Of a stretch of DNA of 32,465 nt, positions 16,318 through 23,967 are shown piece after piece; the first letter of the stretch is position 1, and each line of letters begins with the position of its first letter. Source of the DNA: Candidatus Gastranaerophilales bacterium (lineage in GTDB: Bacteria > Cyanobacteriota > Vampirovibrionia > Gastranaerophilales > Gastranaerophilaceae). Location of the stretch: assembly GCA_944325045.1 (NCBI GenBank), contig CALUYR010000001.1, positions 1-32,465 of the forward strand, given 5' to 3'. Below the pieces are notes generated by a model. That model saw only the letters and a program-made list of their open reading frames with translations, did no database searches and was not told the origin of the DNA. The translations under genes and the position numbers were made by a program.

Positions 16318-17403
16318 ATGGAAAAAAATGCAACAAAATTAAAATACAGACGAAAAAGAACAAAATATCCCAAACGCTTGGAAGCTTTTACAAAAGCGCA
16401 GGAAATAATATTTGCTCCGTTTACTTTTCAGGTAATAGCGGCCCTTATCGACTTCGGTGTACTGGAAATGCTTAATGCCGGGCCGGCTGATATCAGCGAA
16501 ATAATTTCCGGGTGCAAAATTTCAAAATACTGTGCAAAAACATTATCAGAAGCCGCAATCGTTTCCGGAATTATTGATTTTAAGGACGGGAAATTTTACC
16601 TGACAGATCTTGGCCGAACGTTTTTGGAAAATGAAATGACAAGAGTTAACTTCAATTTTATGAAGGATGTCTGCTACCTTGGTGCAAGTGAAATCGAAAA
16701 TTCTTTCAAAAGCGGAAAACCGGAAGGGTTAAAAAAATATCTGGGAGATTATCCGACAATTTATCCTGCATTATCCAAACTGCCTGAACAAGTTCAAAAA
16801 AGCTGGTATGAATTTGATCACTATTACTCTGACACTTGTTTTAATAAAGTTTTAAATATCATTTTTAAGAATAATCCTAAAGAAATTTTTGATATCGGCG
16901 GCAACACCGGCAAATTTGAAATGGCATGTTTACAATACAATAATAACTGTAAAATTACACTTCTTGATTTACCTGAAAATCTTGACAGAGCTAAAAGCTG
17001 CGTTCAATCGGAAAGATGTGATTTTTACGGAATAAACGTCATTGCAGAAGATGCCAAATTTCCTCAAATGTCCGGGGCTGTTTTTATGAGCCAGTTTTTA
17101 GACTGCTTTTCAGAAGAACAGATTGTGTCTATACTTAAAAATATTTCTAAAGTTTCAGAAGATAATACGCACATTTATATTCTCGAACCATTTATAGATA
17201 ATCAAAATTTCAAAGGCGCCGAATATTCTTTAACCCATATATCACTTTATTTTACCTGCATGGCAAACGGAAACAGCAAAATGTATTCCGAAAAAGATAT
17301 GAGAGAACTTATAAATAAATCCGGACTAAAGGTTAAAGAAAAATATACAGTAGGAAAACATGATTATACTCTTTTGGAGTGTATAAAAAATGAAATGGTA
17401 TGA
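16318..17403 (+). CDS. SAM-dependent methyltransferase, O-methyltransferase type
   Basis: A 361-residue enzyme. The N-terminal winged-helix dimerisation domain (about 30-105, FTFQVIAALIDFGVLEML to DLGRTFLEN) is followed by a class I Rossmann fold with SAM motif I FDIGGNTGKF (191-200) and ITLLDLPENL. This is the architecture of plant/bacterial small-molecule O-methyltransferases. A methyltransferase occurs in many aryl-polyene clusters, where it is linked to methylation of the aryl head group. The first 20 residues are strongly basic. The gene forms a two-gene unit with the acyltransferase (14-nt overlap). The leader is only about six bases with no Shine-Dalgarno. Confidence 0.85.
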   Translation: MEKNATKLKYRRKRTKYPKRLEAFTKAQEIIFAPFTFQVIAALIDFGVLEMLNAGPADISEIISGCKISKYCAKTLSEAAIVSGIIDFKDGKFYLTDLGRTFLENEMTRVNFNFMKDVCYLGASEIENSFKSGKPEGLKKYLGDYPTIYPALSKLPEQVQKSWYEFDHYYSDTCFNKVLNIIFKNNPKEIFDIGGNTGKFEMACLQYNNNCKITLLDLPENLDRAKSCVQSERCDFYGINVIAEDAKFPQMSGAVFMSQFLDCFSEEQIVSILKNISKVSEDNTHIYILEPFIDNQNFKGAEYSLTHISLYFTCMANGNSKMYSEKDMRELINKSGLKVKEKYTVGKHDYTLLECIKNEMV

Positions 17404-18283
17404 AATAAAAGAACAAGCAGCAGGTACTAAACGATTATTTACGCTGTATTTTATACATAAAATTTTCGGTAAAAATGCAGTAAAATTTGTTACTTTTTTT
17501 ATAACATTATTTGTATTTGCAGGAGCGAAAGATATCCGTTCGTATTCAGCAAAATATCTTTTAAAAGCCGGGATAAAACCAACGTTATTTAATATTTTCC
17601 GTCATTTTTTAAACTACTCGTATGCATTAATCGACAGAATGGAAATATTTTCAGGCCAGTATCCTCCTGAAAAAATAACATTTGCCGACAATGAAGAAAA
17701 AGAAAAATGGCTGAATGACTTAAAAGCCAAAAAAGGAGTATTTTTTATATGTAATCACGCAGGCAACATAGATGTAATGCGTGTATTTATGAATACAAAC
17801 ATAAAAGAGACCTGCAACGGTGTATACATTTTTATGGCTAAAGACCAGTGTAAGATTTTTAACGGATTTTTAAAGCAGATAGCAAACGATGTTCCAATGT
17901 ACCCATACCCGGTTGAAGAAATAAACATAAACACCTCCATTGAGATGAAAGATAAACTTAACAACGGCGGTATAATTTTTATGGCCGGAGATAGAATATC
18001 TGCAGGAAGCACAAATTTTGAAGGGAAATTCCTAAATAGTACAGTTGAATTCCCTCTCGGCACATTCAGATTTGCGCAGCTTATGGAAGTGCCGGTGTAT
18101 TTTGTAAGCGCAATTAAGGAAAAAAACGACCGATACAAAATTTATCTGAAAAAATTCTACAACGAAGATAAAAAATCTCTGACTCTCGAAAAAATGAAAA
18201 AAGAATTTATAGAATTTTTAGAAGCAATGACCAAACTTGCGCCTTTTCAACTATACAATTTTTATGACATGTTTAAAGAATAA
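17390..18283 (+). CDS. lysophospholipid/lipid A-type acyltransferase (LpxL/HtrB-like)
   Basis: A 297-residue membrane-associated acyltransferase. A hydrophobic N-terminal segment (about 30-46) is followed by the catalytic HX4D motif NHAGNID (122-128, His123 and Asp128) and by the substrate block GGIIFMAGDRIS (193-204). Layout and length match the LpxL family of lipid A acyltransferases, one of which sits in most aryl-polyene clusters and is thought to join the polyene to a lipid anchor. Here it would take acyl chains from the nearby carrier proteins. The start lies within the methyltransferase 3' end. No terminator is visible after it. Confidence 0.85.
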   Translation: MKWYEIKEQAAGTKRLFTLYFIHKIFGKNAVKFVTFFITLFVFAGAKDIRSYSAKYLLKAGIKPTLFNIFRHFLNYSYALIDRMEIFSGQYPPEKITFADNEEKEKWLNDLKAKKGVFFICNHAGNIDVMRVFMNTNIKETCNGVYIFMAKDQCKIFNGFLKQIANDVPMYPYPVEEININTSIEMKDKLNNGGIIFMAGDRISAGSTNFEGKFLNSTVEFPLGTFRFAQLMEVPVYFVSAIKEKNDRYKIYLKKFYNEDKKSLTLEKMKKEFIEFLEAMTKLAPFQLYNFYDMFKE

Positions 18284-18339
18284 ATATGTAATACTAACTT
18301 AAGCCCATGAGGGATTTAAAACCCGCCTGAAGTCTAATG

Positions 18340-18392
18340 AAAAAGTGTCCATAGATGATTACAATTTATTTGTAATAACAGGAGCACTTTTT
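18340..18392 (+). promoter_or_regulatory. leader hairpin that hides the ribosome-binding site of the 18394 gene
   Basis: AAAAAGTG (18340-18347) pairs with CACTTTTT (18385-18392), and TCC (18348-18350) pairs with GGA (18381-18383), with one bulged G. An inner stem ATTACAA/TTGTAAT (18358-18364/18370-18376) closes a 5-nt loop. The Shine-Dalgarno AGGAG (18380-18384) is inside the structure, next to ATG 18394. Upstream, CCC/GGG/CCC triplets (18304-18324) could form alternative pairs. I recognise no known riboswitch class. Confidence 0.45.
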
Positions 18393-18393
18393 T

Positions 18394-18873
18394 ATGAAAA
18401 AAATTTTTTACCTGCTTATATGTATGTTAATCCTATGCGTATTCAGCAATACAGTGTTTGCAGATGACAAGCAGGAGGCAGTTAAATTTTTTAAGAAATA
18501 TGTTTCGGCAGCAAACAATTATGATCCGGAAGTCATAAAAATGTATTCTCCAAATGCCAAAATTATCCGCCAGGTAATTAAGCCGGACGGCAGCCTTGTA
18601 GATGTAGAAACAGATACCGATACATATATTAAACAACTTAAAATAGGACAGAAAACAGCAAAAATCCGAAAATACAAAAATTCATACACAGATATTACGT
18701 CGGAAAAAGTTACAAACGGATATAAAATATCATCGCTGCGGCAGCCTGCAGGAGAAAATTATAAACTAAAAACATATATGATAGTAAAAAAACAACCCGA
18801 CGGGAAATGGCTTATCGTAGAAGAACTTATGCAGACAAAAGTACAAACATTTTTAAAATACGCAAAAAAATAA
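18394..18873 (+). CDS. secreted NTF2-like (SnoaL-type) hypothetical protein
   Basis: A 159-residue protein with a signal peptide cleaved near VFA/DD (about residue 23). The mature part begins with DKQEAVKFFKKYVSAANNYDPEVIKMYSPNAKI, which reads as the first helices of an NTF2-like cone fold. It ends with MIVKKQPDGKWLIVEE, the usual last strands of such domains. No catalytic residues can be assigned. It is probably periplasmic. The AGGAG site at 18380-18384 lies nine bases before the ATG and inside a predicted hairpin. A strong terminator follows, so it is a single-gene unit or the end of the preceding one. Confidence 0.72.
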   Translation: MKKIFYLLICMLILCVFSNTVFADDKQEAVKFFKKYVSAANNYDPEVIKMYSPNAKIIRQVIKPDGSLVDVETDTDTYIKQLKIGQKTAKIRKYKNSYTDITSEKVTNGYKISSLRQPAGENYKLKTYMIVKKQPDGKWLIVEELMQTKVQTFLKYAKK

Positions 18874-18878
18874 TTTGT

Positions 18879-18903
18879 AAACCGGGATATTTTCCCGGTT
18901 TTT
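18879..18903 (+). terminator. rho-independent terminator after the NTF2-like gene
   Basis: AAACCGGGA (18879-18887) and TCCCGGTTT (18893-18901) form a perfect 9-bp stem with a 5-nt loop, running into TTTTT. Confidence 0.85.
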
Positions 18904-18961
18904 ACGTTTATTAATAAGAAAATGTTTCAAATGAACAGAGAATTGTAACATTTTACACTGT

Positions 18962-18990
18962 TTGACGGAAAAAATTTTTTTGTTTATATT
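18962..18990 (+). promoter_or_regulatory. promoter of the coiled-coil gene
   Basis: TTGACG (18962-18967) and TATATT (18985-18990) are separated by exactly 17 bp. Transcription is predicted from about 18997, leaving a leader of only seven bases before ATG 19004. Confidence 0.6.
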
Positions 18991-19003
18991 TTAAAATTAT
19001 TGT

Positions 19004-19669
19004 ATGGAGAAAAATGAAAAGAAAAACATATTTTCAACACTAAAAGGAGCAGAAACCAATTGGCTTTTGACTCCCCAACAGTCAATATCCATCTCTAACC
19101 TTGTCACAAATCCCAAAAGGCTTAATGACCTGGACTCTGCAATTCTTGAAGAAAAAGCCTACCTTAATGTAGAAGATGAATCCCTTAAACTTGAATACAA
19201 AATAGAAGATAAAGAAAAAATACTAAAAGACCTTAACGAAAAAATAAAAATAGCTGACAACGTAGGCAACCAGCAAGATCTTTTCAGCCTGCGGGTAAAA
19301 AAGCAAAGAATAGAACAGGAATTACGGGATCTGTATAAAGAATACTCCAGTCAGGATCTTCCATCAAAAATTTCAGACGGAATAACCCATGCCGTCACCG
19401 GCGTCAGCCAACGCAAAATGCCGATTATAAACGCCGTTAAAAGATTTATAAAACGCCGCATACTTGCAAAAATTTCTAAACGTTTTAAAACTCTTGAAAT
19501 TCTGGGAGACTCACTTGAAACACTTGCAACAATCAATAAAAATGTAGATGAACTTATAAAAATGAAAACTCCTTACGGAGAAACGGCGCAAAATTACGAA
19601 CGATTAACCGAATACCTCTACAAAGCAAACAAAATCCGATCCCAAATAAATAAATCCATGAAAAAATAA
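19004..19669 (+). CDS. coiled-coil hypothetical protein
   Basis: A 221-residue cytoplasmic protein with no recognisable family. Residues about 48-120 are a strongly charged heptad-like coiled coil (EEKAYLNVEDESLKLEYKI, ILKDLNEKIKIAD, RIEQELRDLYKEY). A basic stretch follows (about 145-165, NAVKRFIKRRILAKISKRF) that could touch nucleic acid or membrane phospholipids, and then a second helical part. There is no signal peptide or membrane helix. It has its own promoter with a very short leader, and the next gene has a separate promoter only 42 bp after its stop. Confidence 0.6.
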   Translation: MEKNEKKNIFSTLKGAETNWLLTPQQSISISNLVTNPKRLNDLDSAILEEKAYLNVEDESLKLEYKIEDKEKILKDLNEKIKIADNVGNQQDLFSLRVKKQRIEQELRDLYKEYSSQDLPSKISDGITHAVTGVSQRKMPIINAVKRFIKRRILAKISKRFKTLEILGDSLETLATINKNVDELIKMKTPYGETAQNYERLTEYLYKANKIRSQINKSMKK

Positions 19670-19710
19670 TTACCCCCATGTCCAATCTTATAAACAGAAG
19701 ATATTTTTCA

Positions 19711-19719
19711 TGGTATAAT
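19711..19719 (+). promoter_or_regulatory. extended -10 promoter of the TPR gene, leaderless
   Basis: TGGTATAAT (19711-19719) places the first transcribed base at 19726, the A of the ATG. It shares the 12-mer TCATGGTATAAT with the promoter at 16294-16305. Confidence 0.6.
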
Positions 19720-19725
19720 CATTTT

Positions 19726-20685
19726 ATGAAAAAAAGGGTTGTTTTGTTGATCATAATGCTTGCGGCTGCGCTGCTGCCTGCAAAATCCGCAACGGATGAG
19801 ATTATAGAAGATTACATGGATATAGTATCAAACGACTGTATCCTTGGAGATTACGCCGATGCCGTAACGTATCTGGACAGAATAATAAAACTTAAGCCGG
19901 ATAATCCGGAATTTCCAAAATTGAAAAATCTTCTCTATCAGCTGGGAACCAAAAACCAAAAATCTTTTATAACAGGTTTTAATCCACAGTTAGATAAAGC
20001 TTTTGCCTACAAAAAAACAGGTGACAGAGTTAATGAAGGAAACGCGTTGAAAGAAGCGCTTAAGAACGGAAATTTCTGGGCATACAGCTATCTTGGCGAT
20101 TACTACAGAGAAAATAAAGAATATAAGCAGGCAATTGATGCATATTTTGCGGCTTACCAAATGCAGCCGTCGTTTACCCAGGCGCTGCTTGCAATTGCCA
20201 TGTGTTATCTGGATTCCGGCATGTACGAGTTGGTTAATGAACCTATAAAAAGATTTTTGTACTATAACCAGCAGAATGATTTAGCCTACGCAATCCGCGC
20301 AAAAGCCTACTTAATGCAAGGACAGCTCGTTGACGCTGAAACAGAAATTATTACAGCACTTGCACTTAATGAAGATATTGAATACAAATTAATTCACGGA
20401 ATTATACTCTACAAAAGAGGCAACTATAAAAAGGCCATCGAAATCCTTACAGAAGTTTCCCGGGAAGTTCAAACTTCAGATGTATTTAAATATTTAGGAC
20501 TGAGTTACCTCGGACTTAAAGAATACAGCAACGCCATGCTTAACTTGGATAAAGCAATCATTCTATCTGATGATGATAAAGAATTAAATGCAAAGTATAA
20601 TGAAACAAAAGCTTTGATAAAAAACATAAATTCAAAACAACTCGAACATGAAGAAAGACCGGAAGTAAAAAATATTTATGAGTAG
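19726..20685 (+). CDS. exported TPR-repeat protein
   Basis: A 319-residue protein with a signal peptide (MKKRVVLLIIMLAAALLPAKSA, cleavage about residue 22) followed by about seven tetratricopeptide-like units (for example NFWAYSYLGDYYRENKEYKQAI, FTQALLAIAMCYLDSGMYEL, LAYAIRAKAYLMQGQLVDAE, VFKYLGLSYLGLKEYSNAML). ATG 19726 is chosen over 19678 because it opens the signal peptide and coincides with the predicted transcription start. TPR proteins of this kind act as periplasmic scaffolds. The stop overlaps the next gene by eight bases, so it is translated together with the metallophosphoesterase. Confidence 0.8.
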   Translation: MKKRVVLLIIMLAAALLPAKSATDEIIEDYMDIVSNDCILGDYADAVTYLDRIIKLKPDNPEFPKLKNLLYQLGTKNQKSFITGFNPQLDKAFAYKKTGDRVNEGNALKEALKNGNFWAYSYLGDYYRENKEYKQAIDAYFAAYQMQPSFTQALLAIAMCYLDSGMYELVNEPIKRFLYYNQQNDLAYAIRAKAYLMQGQLVDAETEIITALALNEDIEYKLIHGIILYKRGNYKKAIEILTEVSREVQTSDVFKYLGLSYLGLKEYSNAMLNLDKAIILSDDDKELNAKYNETKALIKNINSKQLEHEERPEVKNIYE

Positions 20686-21664
20686 AAAAAGATCAAAGAA
20701 AAAAGAAAAAAGAAAAGAATCTATGATATCCCGTGCCCTAAGCGGGATGTTTACAATAATCTTAGCCGGCATAATGGTATACGGACTTCAGTGCTACAGC
20801 GCAAGCGACCTTAAATTTGCGCAGGTATCAGATGTCCATTTTTCCACAAGAAATGTCAATACATCATTCAAACTTACGGCAGAATCCCCAAAACTTCTCG
20901 ATGATGTTATTGCACAAATAAATGAAACCCCGGATATAAATTTTGTCATGTTTACAGGTGATTTGATAGACAAACCTTTTGAAAAAGAATTAACAGCAGT
21001 GCTTCCGCATGTGGAAAAACTAAAATATCCGTGGTATTTTGCATTTGGCAATCATGACCCTTGTGTCGGCGGATTTTTGACAAAAAATCTTTATCTTGAA
21101 ATTTTAAGAACTCATAATGAAAACTTTAAATTTACAAAACCGTATTATTCATTCAGTCCGAGAAAAGGTTATAAAGTAATAGCGTTAGACACAATAATTG
21201 ACACAAGAATTACATCTAACGGCGAAATCAGTCAGGAGCAGCTGCAATGGCTTGACAAAGAACTAAGCAGTGCAAAAAAAGATATTGTTTTGATCTTTAT
21301 GCATGTGCCTATCATCGAACCGTTTCCGAGCGAAGGTCACAGACTTCTTAATGCCGGAGAGGTTCAGGCTTTGATCGAAAAATACAAAAATCCGATCGCA
21401 GTTTTCCAGGGGCATTACCATGCCAACAAAATTACACAGCGCGACAATGTTTTATACGTAAGCTCCCCGGCATTGGTGTCTTATCCGAATGCTTTCAGGA
21501 TAATTAACATAAAAAACGGGAGAAAAAAAGTTACATTTGATATCCGGCAGAAAGATACAAGGGAAACAAATATCAGAAACCTTGCAAAAATGATGGTATT
21601 TTCTTCAAGCTTGTATGCAGGTGAAGAAAAAGACCGGAATGGTGTTTTTGAAATTAAAAAATAG
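20678..21664 (+). CDS. membrane-anchored calcineurin-like metallophosphoesterase
   Basis: A 328-residue phosphoesterase. A very basic N-terminus (2-13) and one membrane helix (about 22-40) would anchor it with the catalytic domain outside the cytoplasm. All metal-site motifs are present: QVSDVHF (49-55), TGDLID (93-98), GNHD (124-127), a late MHVP (208-211) and GHYHAN (245-250). The substrate is not evident. UDP-diacylglucosamine hydrolases, nucleotidases and 3',5'-cAMP phosphodiesterases all share this fold. It overlaps the preceding TPR gene by eight bases, and the MBL-fold gene follows 12 bases later. Confidence 0.88.
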   Translation: MSRKRSKKKEKRKESMISRALSGMFTIILAGIMVYGLQCYSASDLKFAQVSDVHFSTRNVNTSFKLTAESPKLLDDVIAQINETPDINFVMFTGDLIDKPFEKELTAVLPHVEKLKYPWYFAFGNHDPCVGGFLTKNLYLEILRTHNENFKFTKPYYSFSPRKGYKVIALDTIIDTRITSNGEISQEQLQWLDKELSSAKKDIVLIFMHVPIIEPFPSEGHRLLNAGEVQALIEKYKNPIAVFQGHYHANKITQRDNVLYVSSPALVSYPNAFRIINIKNGRKKVTFDIRQKDTRETNIRNLAKMMVFSSSLYAGEEKDRNGVFEIKK

Positions 21665-21676
21665 CGGGGAAAGAAT

Positions 21677-22609
21677 ATGAGCGAATTTAAAATTAAATTT
21701 AGAGGTGTAAGAGGAAGCTACCCGGTAATCGGGAAGGACTATCTTGAATATGGAGGAAATACCTCGTGCGTAGAAGTCCATGCCGGAAACCACCTTATAA
21801 TACTTGACGCCGGCACAGGTTTGATAAATGTCGGAGATGAATTAACCAAACAGTATATTATGTCCGGAGTAAAAACAGAGGACAGAACCCCTATTAATGC
21901 CGTAGTGTTGCTGTCACATATCCACCAGGATCACATACAAGGGTTTACATTTTTCAGGCCTTTGCATATTCGCTCAACAGTTGTGGATGTATATGGAAAT
22001 GTTAATTATAATGAAAGCCTTTCGGATGAACTTGCGACCCTTTTGTTCGGGAAATCATTTCCGCTTGACCTTGGCGACATCGCAGGGAATTTAAATATTC
22101 ATAACATAAGCGAAACAGAAGGAATACTTTTAAGAGATAACCAGCCGCCGGTAATAAAACGTATTGAGCTTGACACAGACCAGGAAATCGGCGCTGATGA
22201 TGTTTTAATTACCTGCTACCGATCTTACGCCCATCCGCAGGAAGGTGTGATTATATACAAAATAACTTATAAAGGAAAAACTCTTGTATACGCAACAGAC
22301 AAAGAAAGTTACGCAGGAGGAGATAAAAAACTTGTAAACTTTGCAAGAAACTGTGATTTAATAATACATGACGCGCAGTATACAACAGAGGATTACCTTG
22401 ATCCTTTTGTAACAAAACAGGGATACGGTCATTCAACATTTGATATGGCAGTTGAGTGCAGGAAACAGCTAAAAGCAAAACAGCTTGTATTTTTCCATTA
22501 TGACCCTTCTTATGACGACGAAAAACTTAACCAAATTAAAGAAGAATACAAAAGTATTGATCCTGATTCGATACTTGCTTATGAAGGTTTGGAAATTGAT
22601 CTTTTATAA
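21677..22609 (+). CDS. MBL-fold metallo-hydrolase
   Basis: A 310-residue cytoplasmic hydrolase of the metallo-beta-lactamase superfamily (PhnP/RNase Z-like branch). The start FKIKFRGVRGSYPV with YGGNTSCVEV and LILDAGTGL is typical of this branch, followed by the metal motif SHIHQDHIQG (HxHxDH). The later metal ligands are probably the Asp in YATDKES or HDAQY, the GHST pair and the final FFHYDPS. Members act as phosphodiesterases on cyclic nucleotides or nucleic acids, or as lactonases. The substrate cannot be chosen here. A site GGGGAAAG precedes the ATG. It is probably the last gene of the unit begun at 19726. Confidence 0.85.
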   Translation: MSEFKIKFRGVRGSYPVIGKDYLEYGGNTSCVEVHAGNHLIILDAGTGLINVGDELTKQYIMSGVKTEDRTPINAVVLLSHIHQDHIQGFTFFRPLHIRSTVVDVYGNVNYNESLSDELATLLFGKSFPLDLGDIAGNLNIHNISETEGILLRDNQPPVIKRIELDTDQEIGADDVLITCYRSYAHPQEGVIIYKITYKGKTLVYATDKESYAGGDKKLVNFARNCDLIIHDAQYTTEDYLDPFVTKQGYGHSTFDMAVECRKQLKAKQLVFFHYDPSYDDEKLNQIKEEYKSIDPDSILAYEGLEIDLL

Positions 22610-22661
22610 TTATATAAATTATATAAATAAAAGTCAGCGGATTTAACAGGCAGATTTCTGT

Positions 22662-23216
22662 ATGAAAAAATTTTTTGTTACAACTTTATTAGCAATTGCG
22701 ATCATATTTTCAGGGTACAAAAAGTCTGAAGAATATGTAATTGAGTCCGAGCAAAACGCTTATCTTCATAACAACATGGGGCTTATATATATGGAGGAGC
22801 GAGCTTATTATCCGGCGACCCAGGAGTTTAAGATTGCAATAAGCCTTGCGCCGGATGTACAGGCGAGCTCAGTATTTTACAACAATTTAGGTGAATGCTA
22901 TATGAAACTTGGCAAACCCGAACTGGCGCAGGACTGTTTTGAACGCGCGCTGCAGCAATTCACGCTGAATTTTAAATATTACCAAAATCTTGCTGAATGC
23001 TATTACCAACTTGGTTATGCAGACGAACAGATTGCAAAATCATATAATGACCATAACCCGCTTGGGATAATTTTACGCGGCTTGCTGCTGGAACAGAAAG
23101 GGGATATTGTAAATGCTATAACAACACTGGATGAATTTGCGGCCAAAGAACCGGATCTTATGATAACAGAAGCTGTAAAATATCACATTAAGGAGCTTGT
23201 ACGCAAAACTTATTAA
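22662..23216 (+). CDS. exported TPR protein with a near-lipobox
   Basis: A 184-residue protein. The N-terminus MKKFFVTTLLAIAIIFSGY looks like a lipoprotein signal, but the expected Cys after FSG is Tyr19 (TAC, one base from TGC), so it may instead be an uncleaved anchor or a type I signal. About three tetratricopeptide units follow (LHNNMGLIYMEERAYYPATQEF, VFYNNLGECYMKLGKPELAQDC, KYYQNLAECYYQLG). No catalytic part is seen. It stands alone, with a bidirectional terminator after it. An AT-rich stretch with the direct repeat TTATATAAA lies before it. Confidence 0.72.
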   Translation: MKKFFVTTLLAIAIIFSGYKKSEEYVIESEQNAYLHNNMGLIYMEERAYYPATQEFKIAISLAPDVQASSVFYNNLGECYMKLGKPELAQDCFERALQQFTLNFKYYQNLAECYYQLGYADEQIAKSYNDHNPLGIILRGLLLEQKGDIVNAITTLDEFAAKEPDLMITEAVKYHIKELVRKTY

Positions 23217-23270
23217 CGGAATTTCCGCTATTAAAAGAGTTATAAGAAGCGTAAAAATAAAAGCAAATTA

Positions 23271-23300
23271 AAAGGCAGGCCATATAATCAGCCCGCCTTT
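23271..23300. terminator. bidirectional terminator between the TPR gene and ferritin
   Basis: AAAGGCAGGC (23271-23280) pairs with GCCCGCCTTT (23291-23300), 10 bp with one mismatch and a 10-nt loop, between two convergent genes and flanked by AT-rich DNA on both sides. Confidence 0.7.
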
Positions 23301-23323
23301 AAATTAATTATCCGTAAAATTGC

Positions 23324-23833
23324 TTATCCGATAACCGGCGCAACAAAAGTTCTTGTAGCAAGTTCCTTATCGAGTGCCAATAATCCGTTAGAATCATTTC
23401 CTATAAGTTTCAATGTAGCAAGAACATTACCGACATTATCTTCTTCTTCAACTTGTTCTTTAATGTACCAATTCAAAAAGTTCAAAGCAGCTCTGTCTTT
23501 AACTTCTTCAGCGACATCTGCAACTTTATTTATTAAAGAAGTAACAAGTTCTTCATGTTTCAAAACATCTTCAAAAACTTCCAAAGGTGAATTCCACTCT
23601 GTTTTTGGAGCGTCAATAGCCTTTAAAGTAACCTTGCCGCCGCGGCTGTTTATGTAATCAAACATACCCATAGCATGAGCGTGTTCTTCCTGAACCTGAA
23701 CATCCATCCAGTTTACAAATCCTTTAAGGTTTAATGTTTCAAAATATGCTTTCATTGAAAGATACAGATATTCCGAATACAATTCAGCGTTAATCTGGTC
23801 ATTAAAAGCTTTTTCCATTTTTTCGTTTATCAT
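23324..23833 (-). CDS. ftnA: bacterial ferritin (FtnA type)
   Basis: A 169-residue iron-storage subunit that should assemble into a 24-mer cage and oxidise Fe(II). The ferroxidase residues fall exactly where they do in E. coli FtnA: Glu17, Tyr24, Glu50, His53, Glu94, Gln127 and Glu130. No haem-binding Met of the bacterioferritin kind is evident. ATG 23833 is preferred over the upstream ATG 23860, since AAGGAG lies eight bases before it and the family begins there. A dyad at 23889-23909 containing GATAAT-like sequence is a possible iron or peroxide regulator site. Confidence 0.95.
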   Translation of the reverse strand: MINEKMEKAFNDQINAELYSEYLYLSMKAYFETLNLKGFVNWMDVQVQEEHAHAMGMFDYINSRGGKVTLKAIDAPKTEWNSPLEVFEDVLKHEELVTSLINKVADVAEEVKDRAALNFLNWYIKEQVEEEDNVGNVLATLKLIGNDSNGLLALDKELATRTFVAPVIG

Positions 23834-23888
23834 CTTTTTCTCTCCTTTTACTAAATACATATAAAGTTTATCACGTAAAAATTTTTAG

Positions 23889-23909
23889 ACAAAATTATCA
23901 TTGTTTTGT
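23889..23909. promoter_or_regulatory. dyad upstream of ferritin, possible Fur/PerR-type operator
   Basis: ACAAAA (23889-23894) and TTTTGT (23904-23909) form an inverted repeat with nine bases between. On the gene's strand the centre reads AATGATAATTTT, which resembles Fur half-sites. The regulator is inferred only from the neighbouring gene. Confidence 0.3.
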
Positions 23910-23967
23910 AATATACAAAGTGCTTGCATAATTATGTATTTTTTCAAGCTCGTCATAGGAGGACTTT

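Noticed and set aside
18284-18340. known riboswitch class (fluoride, guanidine, cyclic-di-GMP) upstream of 18394
   Set aside because: I compared remembered core motifs and none fits. Only the hairpin over the ribosome-binding site is supported.
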